NCBI GenBank assembly: GCA_003963365.1
Contig: RXJG01000004.1
Span: 1,058,504-1,122,503 of the forward strand
Reading direction: 5' to 3'
Length of the DNA: 64,000 bases
Source: Sphingobacteriales bacterium
Lineage (GTDB): Bacteria; Bacteroidota; Bacteroidia; Chitinophagales; Chitinophagaceae
In this document: piece after piece, positions 30,854-40,805 of the stretch
Layout of the letters: the number at the start of each line of letters is the position of its first letter
Position numbering within the stretch: position 1 is the first letter of the stretch
Notes under the pieces: model-generated
The model's input: the letters and a program-made list of their open reading frames with translations, nothing else
What the model was told of the DNA's origin: nothing
Databases searched by the model: none
Position numbers and translations under genes: made by a program

Positions 30854-31612
30854 TCAATAACTTTTAAGGGTAGTATACGTGTTAGCCTGTGCCAAACAAG
30901 TTACTTCCAGCTCATTAATACAAATATGTGAAGGCAGTGAAGTAACATAGTAACATAACTCTGCAATATCTTCTGCTGTTAAAGGTTTATATCCTTTATA
31001 CATGGCATTGGCTTTTTCTTCGTCGCCTTTAAAACGTACCAGTGAAAATTCCGTGTCCGCAGCACCCGGTGATATGTTGGTTACTCTTATCTGGTGTCTT
31101 AATAAATCGAGCCGCATTGATTTACTGATGGCATCAACGGCAAACTTACTGGCGCAATAAGCATTCCCTCTTTCATATACTTCCTTACCTGCAATAGAAC
31201 CCATATTTATAATATGACCTTTACTGGCAATTAAAAATGGCATGAGTGCCTTACTAACATAAAGTAATCCTTTTACATTCGTATCAATCATGATATCCCA
31301 GTCGTCCAGGTCTGCTTCATCAAACAGGTCTCTGCCCGCTGCCAGGCCTGAATTATTGATCAGTACATTAATATGCTTCCATGCATCCGGCATATTATTA
31401 ATGTGATTAAATACATCTTTTCTTTTTTGTACATCAAAACAAAGTGGTAAAACTTTTTGCCGGCAGGTTGATTCAATTAAATTTTTTAATTCTTCCAGCC
31501 GTTCTTTTCTTCTCCCGGTAATAATTACATCATATCCTTGTTTTGCAAAACGTAATGCACAGGCCTTACCAAAGCCTGAGGTAGCCCCGGATATAAAAAC
31601 AATTTTTTCCAT
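30854..31612 (-). CDS. SDR-family NADP-dependent oxidoreductase (YdfG-like)
   Basis: A 252-residue classical short-chain dehydrogenase. The cofactor loop is SGATSGFG (residues 8-15), with GRRKERL after beta-2 suggesting NADP(H). The NNSG motif is at 86-89 and the catalytic residues are S139, Y152 and K156 (YCASK). The closest known pattern is the YdfG group, which oxidises L-allo-threonine, serine and other 3-hydroxy acids. No partner gene is adjacent. Start ATG 31612. Confidence 0.9.
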   Translation of the reverse strand: MEKIVFISGATSGFGKACALRFAKQGYDVIITGRRKERLEELKNLIESTCRQKVLPLCFDVQKRKDVFNHINNMPDAWKHINVLINNSGLAAGRDLFDEADLDDWDIMIDTNVKGLLYVSKALMPFLIASKGHIINMGSIAGKEVYERGNAYCASKFAVDAISKSMRLDLLRHQIRVTNISPGAADTEFSLVRFKGDEEKANAMYKGYKPLTAEDIAELCYYVTSLPSHICINELEVTCLAQANTYTTLKSY

Positions 31613-31658
31613 ATAAAAATGTATAAAATGGGGATAAAGATAATGTAAATCTCTTCGG

Positions 31659-34268
31659 TTATCTTATCAGTGTGATGGTGCCTTTACCTTCTATTATTTT
31701 TCCTTCGTACGTAATGGCTTTTGCCACCCATACATATACACCCATTGGTTGTTCTCTTCCTTTGAGTGTACCGTCCCATCCCGATTTAGTTGAATTAGTA
31801 CTGAAGACTAGCTGGCCCCATCGGTTGTAGATATTAAAAAAATAAAGTTGTGCCAAACCAGCCGTAATGGGTCTTATTACATCATTACGGGAATCATTGT
31901 TAGGTGTAAAGGCATTGGGTACAAAAAAGGAAGGAGGTGTGGTAAAGACCCTCACATTAATGGTATCGTATGCAAAGCAACCTTCCTGTGTGCTTACTTT
32001 AACAATATATTGCTGGCTCCTTTGTAATACAGCTACCGGATTGAAGATGTCTGTTCTGTTTAAACCAACAGCAGGAGACCATTGGTATAATTCGCCACCA
32101 GTAGCCGTAAGTTGTAAAGGTTGGTTAATGACAATGTCTGTATCATTGCCGGCAAAAGCCTGTATCGGCGGAATCACAATAATGCTCACCGTATCACTTA
32201 CAGGTTTGGGGCATCCTAGTGTATCTCTAACTGTAATAATGTAATCGGTGGAGTTTTGGGGAAATACAGTGGGGGTAAGTGTATTGCTGTTAATAATATT
32301 TGTTAAAGGCGACCATGAAAAAGAAGAGGCTGTAATCTGTGCACTTATTTGTGTTGAATCATTAAAACAAATTCTTTTATCACCTGTGGCTGTTACCCCG
32401 GGATATGCTACAGGTGTTACTGTTACTTGTGCGGTTGCCTGGCATTTACCAATATTGCCAATTACTGTATAGGTTGTTTTAACCAGCGGTATGGCAACAG
32501 GATTTTTTGCAGTATCATTACTTAATGTACCGGGCGGAGTCCATTTATAATTCAACGCATCACTGTTGGGGGAAAGTGTTACCGGATCGCCACGGCAGAT
32601 GGTTGTATCTTTTGGAGGCTGCAGTGTTACAAACTTTTTTACATTTACAAATACTGAATCACTGTTAGAACAACCGGGCCCGGCATTTAAATTAACGTAA
32701 TACGTTGTAGGTACATCAGGGCTTACCAATGGTGTGGCGGTATTAACGTTGTTGATATTATAATTGGGTGACCAGGTAAAAGTTCCCAGCCCTTCAGCCT
32801 TTAACTGCAAAGTGTCTATATCACAAATAAGTGTATCGTTTGTAACTTTTATAGTGGGCTTATCCAGTACAGGAACAGTTTGTATTACCGTATCAATGCA
32901 CCCTTTGCTGTTACCCACAATCAGCCGGACATTATAATTACCGGATTGACTATAAATGTAGGAAGGGTTTTTTATGATAGCCGTATCGTTGATTACTGCT
33001 GTATTGCCAAAATCCCAGCGCCATGAATTAACGAAACCGTATTTTGTAACCGATTGATCCCTGAATTGTGTAGGTGAGCCCTTACAGGTTGCGAGGTAAT
33101 CAAAATTGGGAAAGAAACCCGGGTAAACCCCAACGGTGGTATAGCCTGTATCAGTACACAAAGAACCTCTGTTTACAATCAATTTTACCTGGTATCTGCC
33201 GGTGTCAGCATAAGTATAGGTGGGTGTTGTCATCAATGAAGTGTCACTTAAGGTTGTTTTATCACCAAAATCCCAGTAATAATTCTGGATGGGTCCTGTA
33301 CTGTTATTGGAAAAATTTATGGTAAAGCCATTGCAGGTTGTAAAATCAGGAGGTGGTATTGATTTTATCTGGTTGCAGTTACCCACTACTACATGCAATT
33401 CTTTACGGTTGCTGCCAACGAGACTGCCTTTTCGGTATTCGTTTACACAAACAGACACAACATACTCCCCCGTTGTTACAGGAGCCGTACCACTGATCAC
33501 TCCTGTTTTTGCATTGATTAATACAGCACTACCCATAGGTGCATTTCCGGAGTAGGGGAATTGATAAGGGGTTGCGTTATAGGGAGGATTATCAGCTGTT
33601 GCCGGTGCCGGCACTGCAACAGACCCACCTTCCAGCGCATTACAGAAATAATAGGATAATGAGTCACCATCTGCATCACTGGCTAAAAACGGGATAGTGA
33701 AAGAATTTCCGGCACACACTACTGACGTATCGTTGATCAGGAATAATGCACTGCTGTTTTTTTCGCCACCTGCTACGGGTAATGAACCGGGGATATTAAT
33801 TGAATAGGTATTCCCTACCGATCCCGAATTAGTGATATTTACAATATTTTCAATGCGGCAGCAACGCTGGAAAGAAACAACATATCCACTTGTTGTAATG
33901 GGTAATTCAATTGATGCCAGTGTATATACAGCTATTTTATAATAACAACCTGTTTGGTCGCCGGTAATACATTCCTCATCTTTTATGCGGTTTAAAAGAT
34001 ATAAATCTGTTTGATTAACGGTGACGGTATTAACCAGTGTGTTTGAGGCGGCATTAAAAATACTGAAGTTTACAGAAGGATCAATTTGTGCACCGGTAGC
34101 GTCGCAATCCATATATTGGGTTAAAGTAATACTGTACCGGGCTGAATTAGGAGCCACCCCTGCACCAAGATATTGGTAACTGAGGAAACCTCCTTTCAAA
34201 TGCCGGGCAAACAGGGGTGCGGCACACAAACAACAAAGAATGGTAATAAATAGTATCCTGTTTTTCAT
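31659..34268 (-). CDS. PKD-domain surface protein with T9SS type B (gliding-associated) C-terminal domain
   Basis: An 869-residue secreted protein with a signal peptide (MKNRILFITILCCLCAAPLFA). Two PKD-like domains are clear in the middle (NYYWDFGDKTTLSD...PTYTYADTGRYQVKLIV and SWRWDFGN...SYIYSQSGNYNVRLIV). They are followed by three Ig-like repeats of the type 'TICRGDPVTLSP...TTYTVIG'. The last about 90 residues (FFVPNAFTPNNDSRNDVI, FNIYNRWGQLVFST, GVYVWVAKAITYEGK) are the gliding-motility-associated C-terminal sorting domain recognised by type IX secretion. It is likely an adhesin or surface structural protein. The next upstream gene has the same C-terminal domain. Confidence 0.92.
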   Translation of the reverse strand: MKNRILFITILCCLCAAPLFARHLKGGFLSYQYLGAGVAPNSARYSITLTQYMDCDATGAQIDPSVNFSIFNAASNTLVNTVTVNQTDLYLLNRIKDEECITGDQTGCYYKIAVYTLASIELPITTSGYVVSFQRCCRIENIVNITNSGSVGNTYSINIPGSLPVAGGEKNSSALFLINDTSVVCAGNSFTIPFLASDADGDSLSYYFCNALEGGSVAVPAPATADNPPYNATPYQFPYSGNAPMGSAVLINAKTGVISGTAPVTTGEYVVSVCVNEYRKGSLVGSNRKELHVVVGNCNQIKSIPPPDFTTCNGFTINFSNNSTGPIQNYYWDFGDKTTLSDTSLMTTPTYTYADTGRYQVKLIVNRGSLCTDTGYTTVGVYPGFFPNFDYLATCKGSPTQFRDQSVTKYGFVNSWRWDFGNTAVINDTAIIKNPSYIYSQSGNYNVRLIVGNSKGCIDTVIQTVPVLDKPTIKVTNDTLICDIDTLQLKAEGLGTFTWSPNYNINNVNTATPLVSPDVPTTYYVNLNAGPGCSNSDSVFVNVKKFVTLQPPKDTTICRGDPVTLSPNSDALNYKWTPPGTLSNDTAKNPVAIPLVKTTYTVIGNIGKCQATAQVTVTPVAYPGVTATGDKRICFNDSTQISAQITASSFSWSPLTNIINSNTLTPTVFPQNSTDYIITVRDTLGCPKPVSDTVSIIVIPPIQAFAGNDTDIVINQPLQLTATGGELYQWSPAVGLNRTDIFNPVAVLQRSQQYIVKVSTQEGCFAYDTINVRVFTTPPSFFVPNAFTPNNDSRNDVIRPITAGLAQLYFFNIYNRWGQLVFSTNSTKSGWDGTLKGREQPMGVYVWVAKAITYEGKIIEGKGTITLIR

Positions 34269-34384
34269 CCGGCTTTATCAAACAAAGATTAAAGATAAAA
34301 AAAATGGCAGGACTTCTTTAATCTTTATATAAACGGCCTGATTTTAACAATTATATTGAGTTCAGTGTGAAATTTCCTCCTGTG

Positions 34385-36826
34385 CTATCGTATAAGTGCA
34401 ACAGTTCCCTTTTTCGTAATGGTCAAACCTGTATAAGATACACCACTGGTCGTCCAAACATAAACGCCTGCAGGTTGTTCTCGCCCTTTAAATGTGCCAT
34501 CCCAGCCAGGACTTTCTGATGCACCCGATTCATAAACCAATTGGCCATACCTGTTATATACCCTGAAATAATTAAGCTGGGTGATACCCACCGTTATGGG
34601 TCTGAAAATATCATTGATATTATCATTATTGGGGGTAAATGCAGAGGGCACAAAAATATCGGGGCCCGTTTTAAATACCGTTACTTTTATTGACGTGGTT
34701 TCGTTGCACCCCGATACATCATCTGTTACTCTTACTTTATAAGTTATCTGATCAATAGTAGTATTTAATATGGCAACGGGGTTTTGTATGGTTATACCGG
34801 ATAAGCCTGTTGAAGGAGACCATAAATAGCTAAGTCCTGAATTTATGTTGGCCGTTACATTTAATTGCAGCGGTTGCCCGGCAACAATAAAAGTATCTCT
34901 GCCAGCAAATGGTTGAATAGGTGGACGTACAGCAACATTAAAAGTATCTGTCAAGGCATTTGGACAACCGTTATTTTTAATACTGATAGGATAACTGCTG
35001 CTCAATAGTGGATTGGCAAATGCTGTAAAAGTATATGGTTGAGTGGGAACTTTATTATTATTAGGATCACTTAATGCATTCGTATTGCCCCACTGATAAC
35101 TTGTTCCGGCTTGTATGGTAGTTGTGAGGCTGGCCGTAGCTCCATAACAAATGGTGGTATCAGCCGGTCGTATAAATGCCTTTGGAAAAACATCGCTTAG
35201 CTTTTCTACTTTTGCCGGGGCACTGGTATCTGCCGGGCAAACCCCCACTTTTACAACGGCACGGTAGTACTTTATTCCTAAAGCCTGGTTGGTTAAGTTA
35301 TAAGTTGGTGTTGTAATGGCAGGGTTGAAACTGTTCCACAATGATCCATTATCCGACCATTGCCAGTTGATGATATCGCCTGAACTTCCTGATAATGATA
35401 AATCAGCATTTTGATTTTGCCCAACGCAAATAAAAGTGGCAGAGGGGATAGTGTTGCCCCCCACACTCTTTTCAAACACCTTTACCACTGCTCCGTTGCT
35501 GGTGTCTACTTTGCAGGCGCTTCCATTTTGTACCAGTGCTTTATATTGAGTAGTACTGGTTAAATTAACGGCTGTATAAGTATTGTTGTTAGCATTACCA
35601 AGGTCCTGCCAGTTAAATCCATCGGATGAAGCTATCCATTTTACAACGGTACCCACATTATTCTGCAGAGTAAGTTTGCTGGAATTATTTCCTGTACATA
35701 CCATGGCATCCGGGCTTACACTGCCAGCTACGGTGGGCGGCAATAAGCTAACGGATAATTGAGCATCTAATTTAGTGCAGCCATTGTTGGCACTGGCTGT
35801 AATAATGCCTCCGTTATTACCAGGCTTTACCGTTATAATATTGGTGTTTGTGCCGGAGGTTATTTGCCATCCTGGTGGAACAATCCATGTATAAGTTCCA
35901 TTAGCTAAGGAGGGTAATGAATAGGTAGCAGACGTATTAACACAACCAGGCGAAGGACCGGTAATTTTTGGGCCGCCACAATCATTTCTTATTGCAATAT
36001 ATGCATAAGCAAAATGGCCACCGGGTAAACAATTATCTGCTTCAAAATTAATGGTAACTCTTTGCCCCCTGTATTGGGCAAGGTTAAACATCACTTCTGT
36101 CCATCCTTTGGTCCATACCCTTATCTGCGATTCATTGGGGCGGTTATTATTATTGGGAGAAGGCACAGGGCTCAGGGTAAAACCCTGCTGTTTGGCAATT
36201 GTTTGATCCACTTCATAAATAGAATCAAGCTTTCCACCGTTGTTGTTGACAATACCGGTAAAAGTAGTGGGTAAATTATAGGTGGCGCTGGCACAATCTA
36301 TTTTACCATTTGGCGAGGTAACGGTGGCATGAAAAACAGGCTGACTGGTGGTAGTGTGACTGCCATTTTCCAGCACCATTGCATAAGCATAGGTGAAGAT
36401 ATAAGGATTAGTTGGTAAACCCGGTGGTACATCAATATTATATTCTACATATCTTACCAGCCCATCCCCTCCGCCAGAATTTGAAACCAATGTTGAACCT
36501 AAGGTTATTGAATATTGATAATTATAGCCGTTAATAACAGGAATGGTTTCAAAAAAACCAAAAGGATCGTTTTGTTTGTTGGTATTAACCACTACGCCGT
36601 TAACAGAACTATTGAACTCATTAATAGTACTGGCACCGCTTGTTCCGGCTGGTGCAGCTATACCTGCAGGATATATTTGCTGAAAGGGAGGACTATATGA
36701 AAATTTACCGGTAGCCGCTTTCCAGTTGGTAAGATCCCCGTTAGAAAAATTTATATTCGGCGGGCATTGAGCCTGTACTAAAGCCGGTAATAATAGCACG
36801 AATCCTGTAAGAAAACTCCACTTCAT
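34385..36826 (-). CDS. Large secreted Ig-like surface protein with T9SS type B C-terminal domain
   Basis: An 813-residue secreted protein with a signal peptide (MKWSFLTGFVLLLPALVQAQ). The N-terminal about 290 residues look like a jelly-roll/carbohydrate-binding-like module starting CPPNINFSNGDLTNWKAATG and including a NFEADNCLPGGHFAYAYI segment. Ig-like/PKD-like repeats follow (SPGCVNTSATYSLPSLANGT, TTICYGATASLTTT). The C-terminus (IFVPSAFTPNNDNINDIF, YFRVYNRYGQLVY, GVYVWTTSGVSYTG) is the gliding-associated sorting domain. It is tandem with the similar protein downstream (116-base gap). Function probably adhesion or matrix; substrate unknown. Confidence 0.9.
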   Translation of the reverse strand: MKWSFLTGFVLLLPALVQAQCPPNINFSNGDLTNWKAATGKFSYSPPFQQIYPAGIAAPAGTSGASTINEFNSSVNGVVVNTNKQNDPFGFFETIPVINGYNYQYSITLGSTLVSNSGGGDGLVRYVEYNIDVPPGLPTNPYIFTYAYAMVLENGSHTTTSQPVFHATVTSPNGKIDCASATYNLPTTFTGIVNNNGGKLDSIYEVDQTIAKQQGFTLSPVPSPNNNNRPNESQIRVWTKGWTEVMFNLAQYRGQRVTINFEADNCLPGGHFAYAYIAIRNDCGGPKITGPSPGCVNTSATYSLPSLANGTYTWIVPPGWQITSGTNTNIITVKPGNNGGIITASANNGCTKLDAQLSVSLLPPTVAGSVSPDAMVCTGNNSSKLTLQNNVGTVVKWIASSDGFNWQDLGNANNNTYTAVNLTSTTQYKALVQNGSACKVDTSNGAVVKVFEKSVGGNTIPSATFICVGQNQNADLSLSGSSGDIINWQWSDNGSLWNSFNPAITTPTYNLTNQALGIKYYRAVVKVGVCPADTSAPAKVEKLSDVFPKAFIRPADTTICYGATASLTTTIQAGTSYQWGNTNALSDPNNNKVPTQPYTFTAFANPLLSSSYPISIKNNGCPNALTDTFNVAVRPPIQPFAGRDTFIVAGQPLQLNVTANINSGLSYLWSPSTGLSGITIQNPVAILNTTIDQITYKVRVTDDVSGCNETTSIKVTVFKTGPDIFVPSAFTPNNDNINDIFRPITVGITQLNYFRVYNRYGQLVYESGASESPGWDGTFKGREQPAGVYVWTTSGVSYTGLTITKKGTVALIR

Positions 36827-36954
36827 TTAACGGTCAATTAAGGTGTTAAAAGGATTTGAATGGGAGAGACCTAAATTTAACTAATCGCTGTCTAAATTTT
36901 GTCTTTTGTTTTGCCCGATAGCAATTTTAACAGTTTTAACCTGCCAATTGTTGA

Positions 36955-37767
36955 TTATCCCTCAAGAAATATTGCCAGTGCTTTATTTGCCTTTTCTGTT
37001 TCTTCCCACAAGCCCATATGTGCACTGTATTCCAGGATAGTTACATAAGAAATGGAGGGTAAATGACATTGTTCAAGGCAATCGCTAAGTGGTGCTGCTT
37101 TATCTTCTGCACCCATAATGTGTAAAAAAGGGATGGATGATTTTTTTAATACATCCGTTCTGTCGGGTCTTGCAATCATTGCTTCATAATAGTGAATAAG
37201 TGCATCAGGTTTAAACTGCCGGTTGCTTTCAACTAACGCATCAATGGAATCTTTGTGTTCTGCAGTAAATTTTTTTCCAAATAAATTGGGGGTGCTTTGT
37301 TTTAAAAAAGCATAAGCCCCATGTTGTTTTATAAAATCAATTCCTCTTCTGCGGGTTTCAATCTTTTCTTTACCGTCTGCAAAGGCTGTTGAATGAAACA
37401 ATCCAAATTTATTCAGCAAACCGGGGTACTTTTCTGCAAATGCCAGGGTAATATACCCGCCCATGGAGTGACCAATAAGTGTACAATAATTAATGTTTTC
37501 ATTATCTAATACTGCTTTAATGCCGTCAGCCATCCATTCTACAGATAAATGATTACCCCCAACTGCCAACTGCCAATTGTCAACTTTTGATAAACCGCTG
37601 CCGGGTAAATCAGGAATGATCAATTGAAATTTGTCCTTCAAAAAATCAACCTGGTATTTCCATACTTCACTATCCTCTCCAAAACCATGAACAAATACAA
37701 CTGGCTTACCTGAACCAATTACTTTATAATAAATATTTAATTGATGATAGTTAATTTGCTTTTGCAT
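36955..37767 (-). CDS. Alpha/beta hydrolase
   Basis: A 270-residue alpha/beta-hydrolase with oxyanion motif HGFGED and catalytic residues S101 (GHSMGG), D222 (GAEDKAAP) and H250 (SAHMG). The substrate is not predictable. Its start overlaps the end of lnt by 17 bases, so it is translated downstream of lnt in the same transcript. Residues 61-70 (KVDNWQLAVG) are encoded by four heptamer units (CCAACTG type) that belong to the repeat family seen between genes, as if a repeat had inserted in frame on the surface loop before the SVEWMADGIKAVLD helix. The catalytic core appears unaffected. Confidence 0.9.
   Translation of the reverse strand: MQKQINYHQLNIYYKVIGSGKPVVFVHGFGEDSEVWKYQVDFLKDKFQLIIPDLPGSGLSKVDNWQLAVGGNHLSVEWMADGIKAVLDNENINYCTLIGHSMGGYITLAFAEKYPGLLNKFGLFHSTAFADGKEKIETRRRGIDFIKQHGAYAFLKQSTPNLFGKKFTAEHKDSIDALVESNRQFKPDALIHYYEAMIARPDRTDVLKKSSIPFLHIMGAEDKAAPLSDCLEQCHLPSISYVTILEYSAHMGLWEETEKANKALAIFLEG
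37559..37586. repeat. Heptamer array inside the hydrolase coding sequence
   Basis: Four consecutive 7-base units (CCAACTG twice, then CCAATTG and TCAACTT) lie inside the hydrolase gene. The same unit, as reverse complement, occurs in the rpoB-rpoC spacer. The reading frame stays open through it. A looser related phrase (CCTGCCAATTGTTGATT) occurs directly after the stop of the same gene at 36938-36954. Confidence 0.75.
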
Positions 37768-39346
37768 GATTTTGTTTTTTGCGCATCATATCATATACCG
37801 TCCACAACAGCAGCAATACCGTTAATATCAGCATGGCTTTGGAAAGCAAATCTCCATACATAACAAACAGGGTGTTTGATGTACGGTTATGAACCCGGTA
37901 TTTGATTGTCGCCGCCTTATTCCAAGGTTGTTCTTCCTGTATGTTACCATATTCATTAATGACACAGGAAATGCCGGTATTGGCACTGCGAACAACCCAC
38001 AAACCTGTTTCAACCGCTCTCAGCCTTGCATAGTTCATGTGTTGCTGATAACCGGGAGTATTTCCCCACCATCCATCATTGGTGATTACAGCAATTACAT
38101 TCGCCCCGTTGCGTACATATTTGCTCATAAACTCGCCGTAAATACTTTCATAACAAATGGCCGGCGCCAGTTTATAAGCTGTGTTAGGTACGTAAATTAC
38201 TGTTCTGTCATTTTGTTTGGTATAACCGGCCGTGGTGCCGCCAAATTTTTCAAACCAGGTATCAATGAAACGTAAAAACCAGGGTAATGTTTCAACACCC
38301 GGTACTAACATTGATTTATGATAGAACTGTAAAGGGCCCGATGAATCCAGCAGGGCAGCACCGTTATAAGACTCATAATAAAAACTGGTGCCGCTGAAGG
38401 GCCTGGCATAGGAAGAAGTTTTATGATCAAATACCTGGTAGCTTTCCACACCGGTAAATAATTTTATTTGCGGGTTTCTTTTTAAAAAAGCCCACAAAGG
38501 ATTAAGAAAGTAATTTTCTTTCATCTTATTTTCTTCAATACCATTATCTATATAAAGCGCTGTTTCAGGCCACACCACCAGGCAGGTATTACTGTCAATT
38601 TGTTGCTCACTCAGGTGGATGAGTTGGGTGAGTTGCGCATCAAAACTTCCCGTGGATACTTTTTCGTAGGGATCAATATTTGGCTGTACAATAACTATAT
38701 TTTTTGAAGAAGGCGGTTTCACCATATGAATGCTAAGCACCATTGATACCAACAGGGGTAACACTATCAATAAAACAGGAGGCAATAATTTTTTCCACCG
38801 GAATTGATATGTTTTTGTTGACGTGTTATAGAAGGATTTAAAGAGCAGTATATTGATGACCAGCACCCATAAAGACCCGGCGCTGCTGCCGGTTAAAGAA
38901 TACCATTGTATCCATTCTGTATGTGTGGCAAATACATTGCCCAGTGTTAACCATGGCCAGCTTAACCCCCAATCCTGCAGGTGAATATATTCAAACGTAA
39001 GCCAGAAGATAATTAATGAAACATAACCGGTGCGGTTGCCAAACCTTTTTTTAGCGCTGTAAAATCCAAGCCACGGAATAGTCATTAATAAACTATTGGC
39101 AATAATGGCCATAGCGGCGCCGGGTGCAGATGCATTCCATATCCACCATGTGGTACATATATTCCATATAAAAAGCGTAAGGTAGGTGTAGTAAAAAAAC
39201 TTTAGTTTACTTAGTCCCTGTGATTCTATGATTAATAAAGGAATCCATGCTATAAAGATGAGTAAGGTAAGTGGCGACATTGGCCAGGCAGCAAATAAAA
39301 ATAAACCCGAAAGCAGGGATAAAATTAAAGGATGTGGTTTTTTCAA
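37751..39346 (-). CDS. lnt: Apolipoprotein N-acyltransferase
   Basis: Lnt transfers the third acyl chain to the N-terminal cysteine of lipoproteins at the inner membrane. The 531-residue protein has about six hydrophobic segments in residues 5-210 and a nitrilase-type catalytic domain from about 215. The triad is visible: E261 (VVWPETALY), K344 (FYHKSMLVPG) and C398 (APAICYES). A last TM helix (about 505-523) closes the protein. The downstream hydrolase gene overlaps it by 17 bases. Lipoprotein substrates are abundant in the window, for example both D-aminoacylases. Confidence 0.94.
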   Translation of the reverse strand: MKKPHPLILSLLSGLFLFAAWPMSPLTLLIFIAWIPLLIIESQGLSKLKFFYYTYLTLFIWNICTTWWIWNASAPGAAMAIIANSLLMTIPWLGFYSAKKRFGNRTGYVSLIIFWLTFEYIHLQDWGLSWPWLTLGNVFATHTEWIQWYSLTGSSAGSLWVLVINILLFKSFYNTSTKTYQFRWKKLLPPVLLIVLPLLVSMVLSIHMVKPPSSKNIVIVQPNIDPYEKVSTGSFDAQLTQLIHLSEQQIDSNTCLVVWPETALYIDNGIEENKMKENYFLNPLWAFLKRNPQIKLFTGVESYQVFDHKTSSYARPFSGTSFYYESYNGAALLDSSGPLQFYHKSMLVPGVETLPWFLRFIDTWFEKFGGTTAGYTKQNDRTVIYVPNTAYKLAPAICYESIYGEFMSKYVRNGANVIAVITNDGWWGNTPGYQQHMNYARLRAVETGLWVVRSANTGISCVINEYGNIQEEQPWNKAATIKYRVHNRTSNTLFVMYGDLLSKAMLILTVLLLLWTVYDMMRKKQNHAKAN

Positions 39347-39401
39347 ATCAAAAATGTTTGTGTAAATATAAAATATTCATAGACCGGATTTTTTTATCAG
39401 C

Positions 39402-39827
39402 TTATTTCAGCATTTTATAAAATTTTTCCAGTTCACCGGTTTCAGCAGGCGTTAGCGGTTCGTTGTTATCAAATTTAGCTTTTAAAAACAATACTCTTTT
39501 ATGTTGCGGGTATTTGGCAAGAATATCATGAATGAGTACACCAGCTTTTTCATCTCTTGTATATAAAGGAGTGTTTGCGGGTAAAGCAGATTTATATTTC
39601 ATAGGTTTTTTTAAGATCACTGCTTCCAGCGTAGCTAATTTTTGTGGTGGTATCGTTTTTATCTTGCTGGCTTTACCGTATAATCCCTGTAATTGTTTTT
39701 TACTCAGGCCGCCTCTTTCCTGGTATTGAAAAGTGAGGCTTTTAATAAACTCAGATTCAGGATAAGCTGTACCGGTTGCTATCAGTACATCCATTATTAC
39801 ATCAACTTCAGGTTTTTTCCTTTGCAT
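39402..39827 (-). CDS. Conserved hypothetical protein (141 aa)
   Basis: A 141-residue soluble protein, no signal or membrane segment. The sequence is helix-rich and basic: MQRKKPEVDVIMDVLIATG, FQYQERGGLSKKQLQGLYGK, and a C-terminal LTPAETGELEKFYKMLK. I recognise no named family. It sits between lnt (55-base gap) and the CPBP protease gene (9-base gap), all on the minus strand, and is probably co-transcribed with the protease. Confidence 0.7.
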   Translation of the reverse strand: MQRKKPEVDVIMDVLIATGTAYPESEFIKSLTFQYQERGGLSKKQLQGLYGKASKIKTIPPQKLATLEAVILKKPMKYKSALPANTPLYTRDEKAGVLIHDILAKYPQHKRVLFLKAKFDNNEPLTPAETGELEKFYKMLK

Positions 39828-39836
39828 GAGTAATAA

Positions 39837-40739
39837 TCAGGCTTTTATTGTTTTAACTAATGCTGCTTTTAATTTCCGTTCGTACACATATGCCTGTACC
39901 AATGTGGCAATTATTATCAGCACAGACGCCATAATACTTCCTTCAAACCCAAATTTGCCCCCCGTTATTATTTCGTTGCCACTAAGTTCCACCTGGAAAA
40001 TACTTTGAAAGTTTAAACCGCTAACCTCGTATCCAACAACAGGGCCCTGGAAAAAATTCCAGGCAAAATGAAAGAGTACGGCATACCACAAGTTTTGTGT
40101 GTAGATATAATTAATGCCCAAAATAAAACCTGCTAAGATGATATTAATAAAAGCGATCCAGCTGAAATTAGGATTGGTGGAATGCGCAATACCAAAGATA
40201 GCTGCTGATATTGCTAAAGCTGCATAACGGTTGGTGGATTGCATCAGGTTATTTAAAATATAACCTCTGAATACCATTTCTTCAGCGATCGCCACTAAAA
40301 CCATAATGCCCAGCGAAATAAAAAGATCCTGCCCGTTGATAAACCATCCGGTGAAGCGCAGGTATTTAAAAGCAACCAGCATAAGTGTTCCAATACCAAT
40401 AATGGCTATGGCAGCAAATAATCCAATAAATGCATGTTTTGCATAACCACGAAAACTAAAACCAAGACTGAAAATATTTTCCCGGTCAATAAATTTTCTG
40501 AAAAGAAAAACCATTAACACACTGATGCTGAAATTATAAATAATAATAAACAGGATGGGCTTAATTGAATCCTGTTCGTTTAATTGTTGTAAAGCATCCT
40601 GCATAGTAGGAGCGGCACCGGTTGCCATCATCAGTAATATGATGACAAATGACCCGGCCACCAGTACAGCAAAATAAAGTATACAAAAAACCAGTACTCT
40701 TATCCATCCTTGTTTTATCAACGGAGATGTTGGCTTCAT
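39837..40739 (-). CDS. CPBP-family intramembrane glutamic/metalloprotease (CAAX protease-like)
   Basis: A 300-residue polytopic membrane protein with about eight hydrophobic segments. The three CPBP/Abi motifs are intact: EEMVFRG (E153, E154, R158), the histidine in FGIAHSTNP (H186), and HFAWNFF (H224, N228). Members are CAAX-type proteases or bacteriocin self-immunity proteins; the target here is unknown. The start at 40739 is 66 bases from the divergent pepT start. The small 141-aa gene follows after 9 bases. Confidence 0.9.
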   Translation of the reverse strand: MKPTSPLIKQGWIRVLVFCILYFAVLVAGSFVIILLMMATGAAPTMQDALQQLNEQDSIKPILFIIIYNFSISVLMVFLFRKFIDRENIFSLGFSFRGYAKHAFIGLFAAIAIIGIGTLMLVAFKYLRFTGWFINGQDLFISLGIMVLVAIAEEMVFRGYILNNLMQSTNRYAALAISAAIFGIAHSTNPNFSWIAFINIILAGFILGINYIYTQNLWYAVLFHFAWNFFQGPVVGYEVSGLNFQSIFQVELSGNEIITGGKFGFEGSIMASVLIIIATLVQAYVYERKLKAALVKTIKA

Positions 40740-40805
40740 ACGGCCAAATTAAATTAAGTTTTGGTAAGTTGCTCAAGTTTATAAAAGTTTGCAAGTCAAA
40801 AAAGA

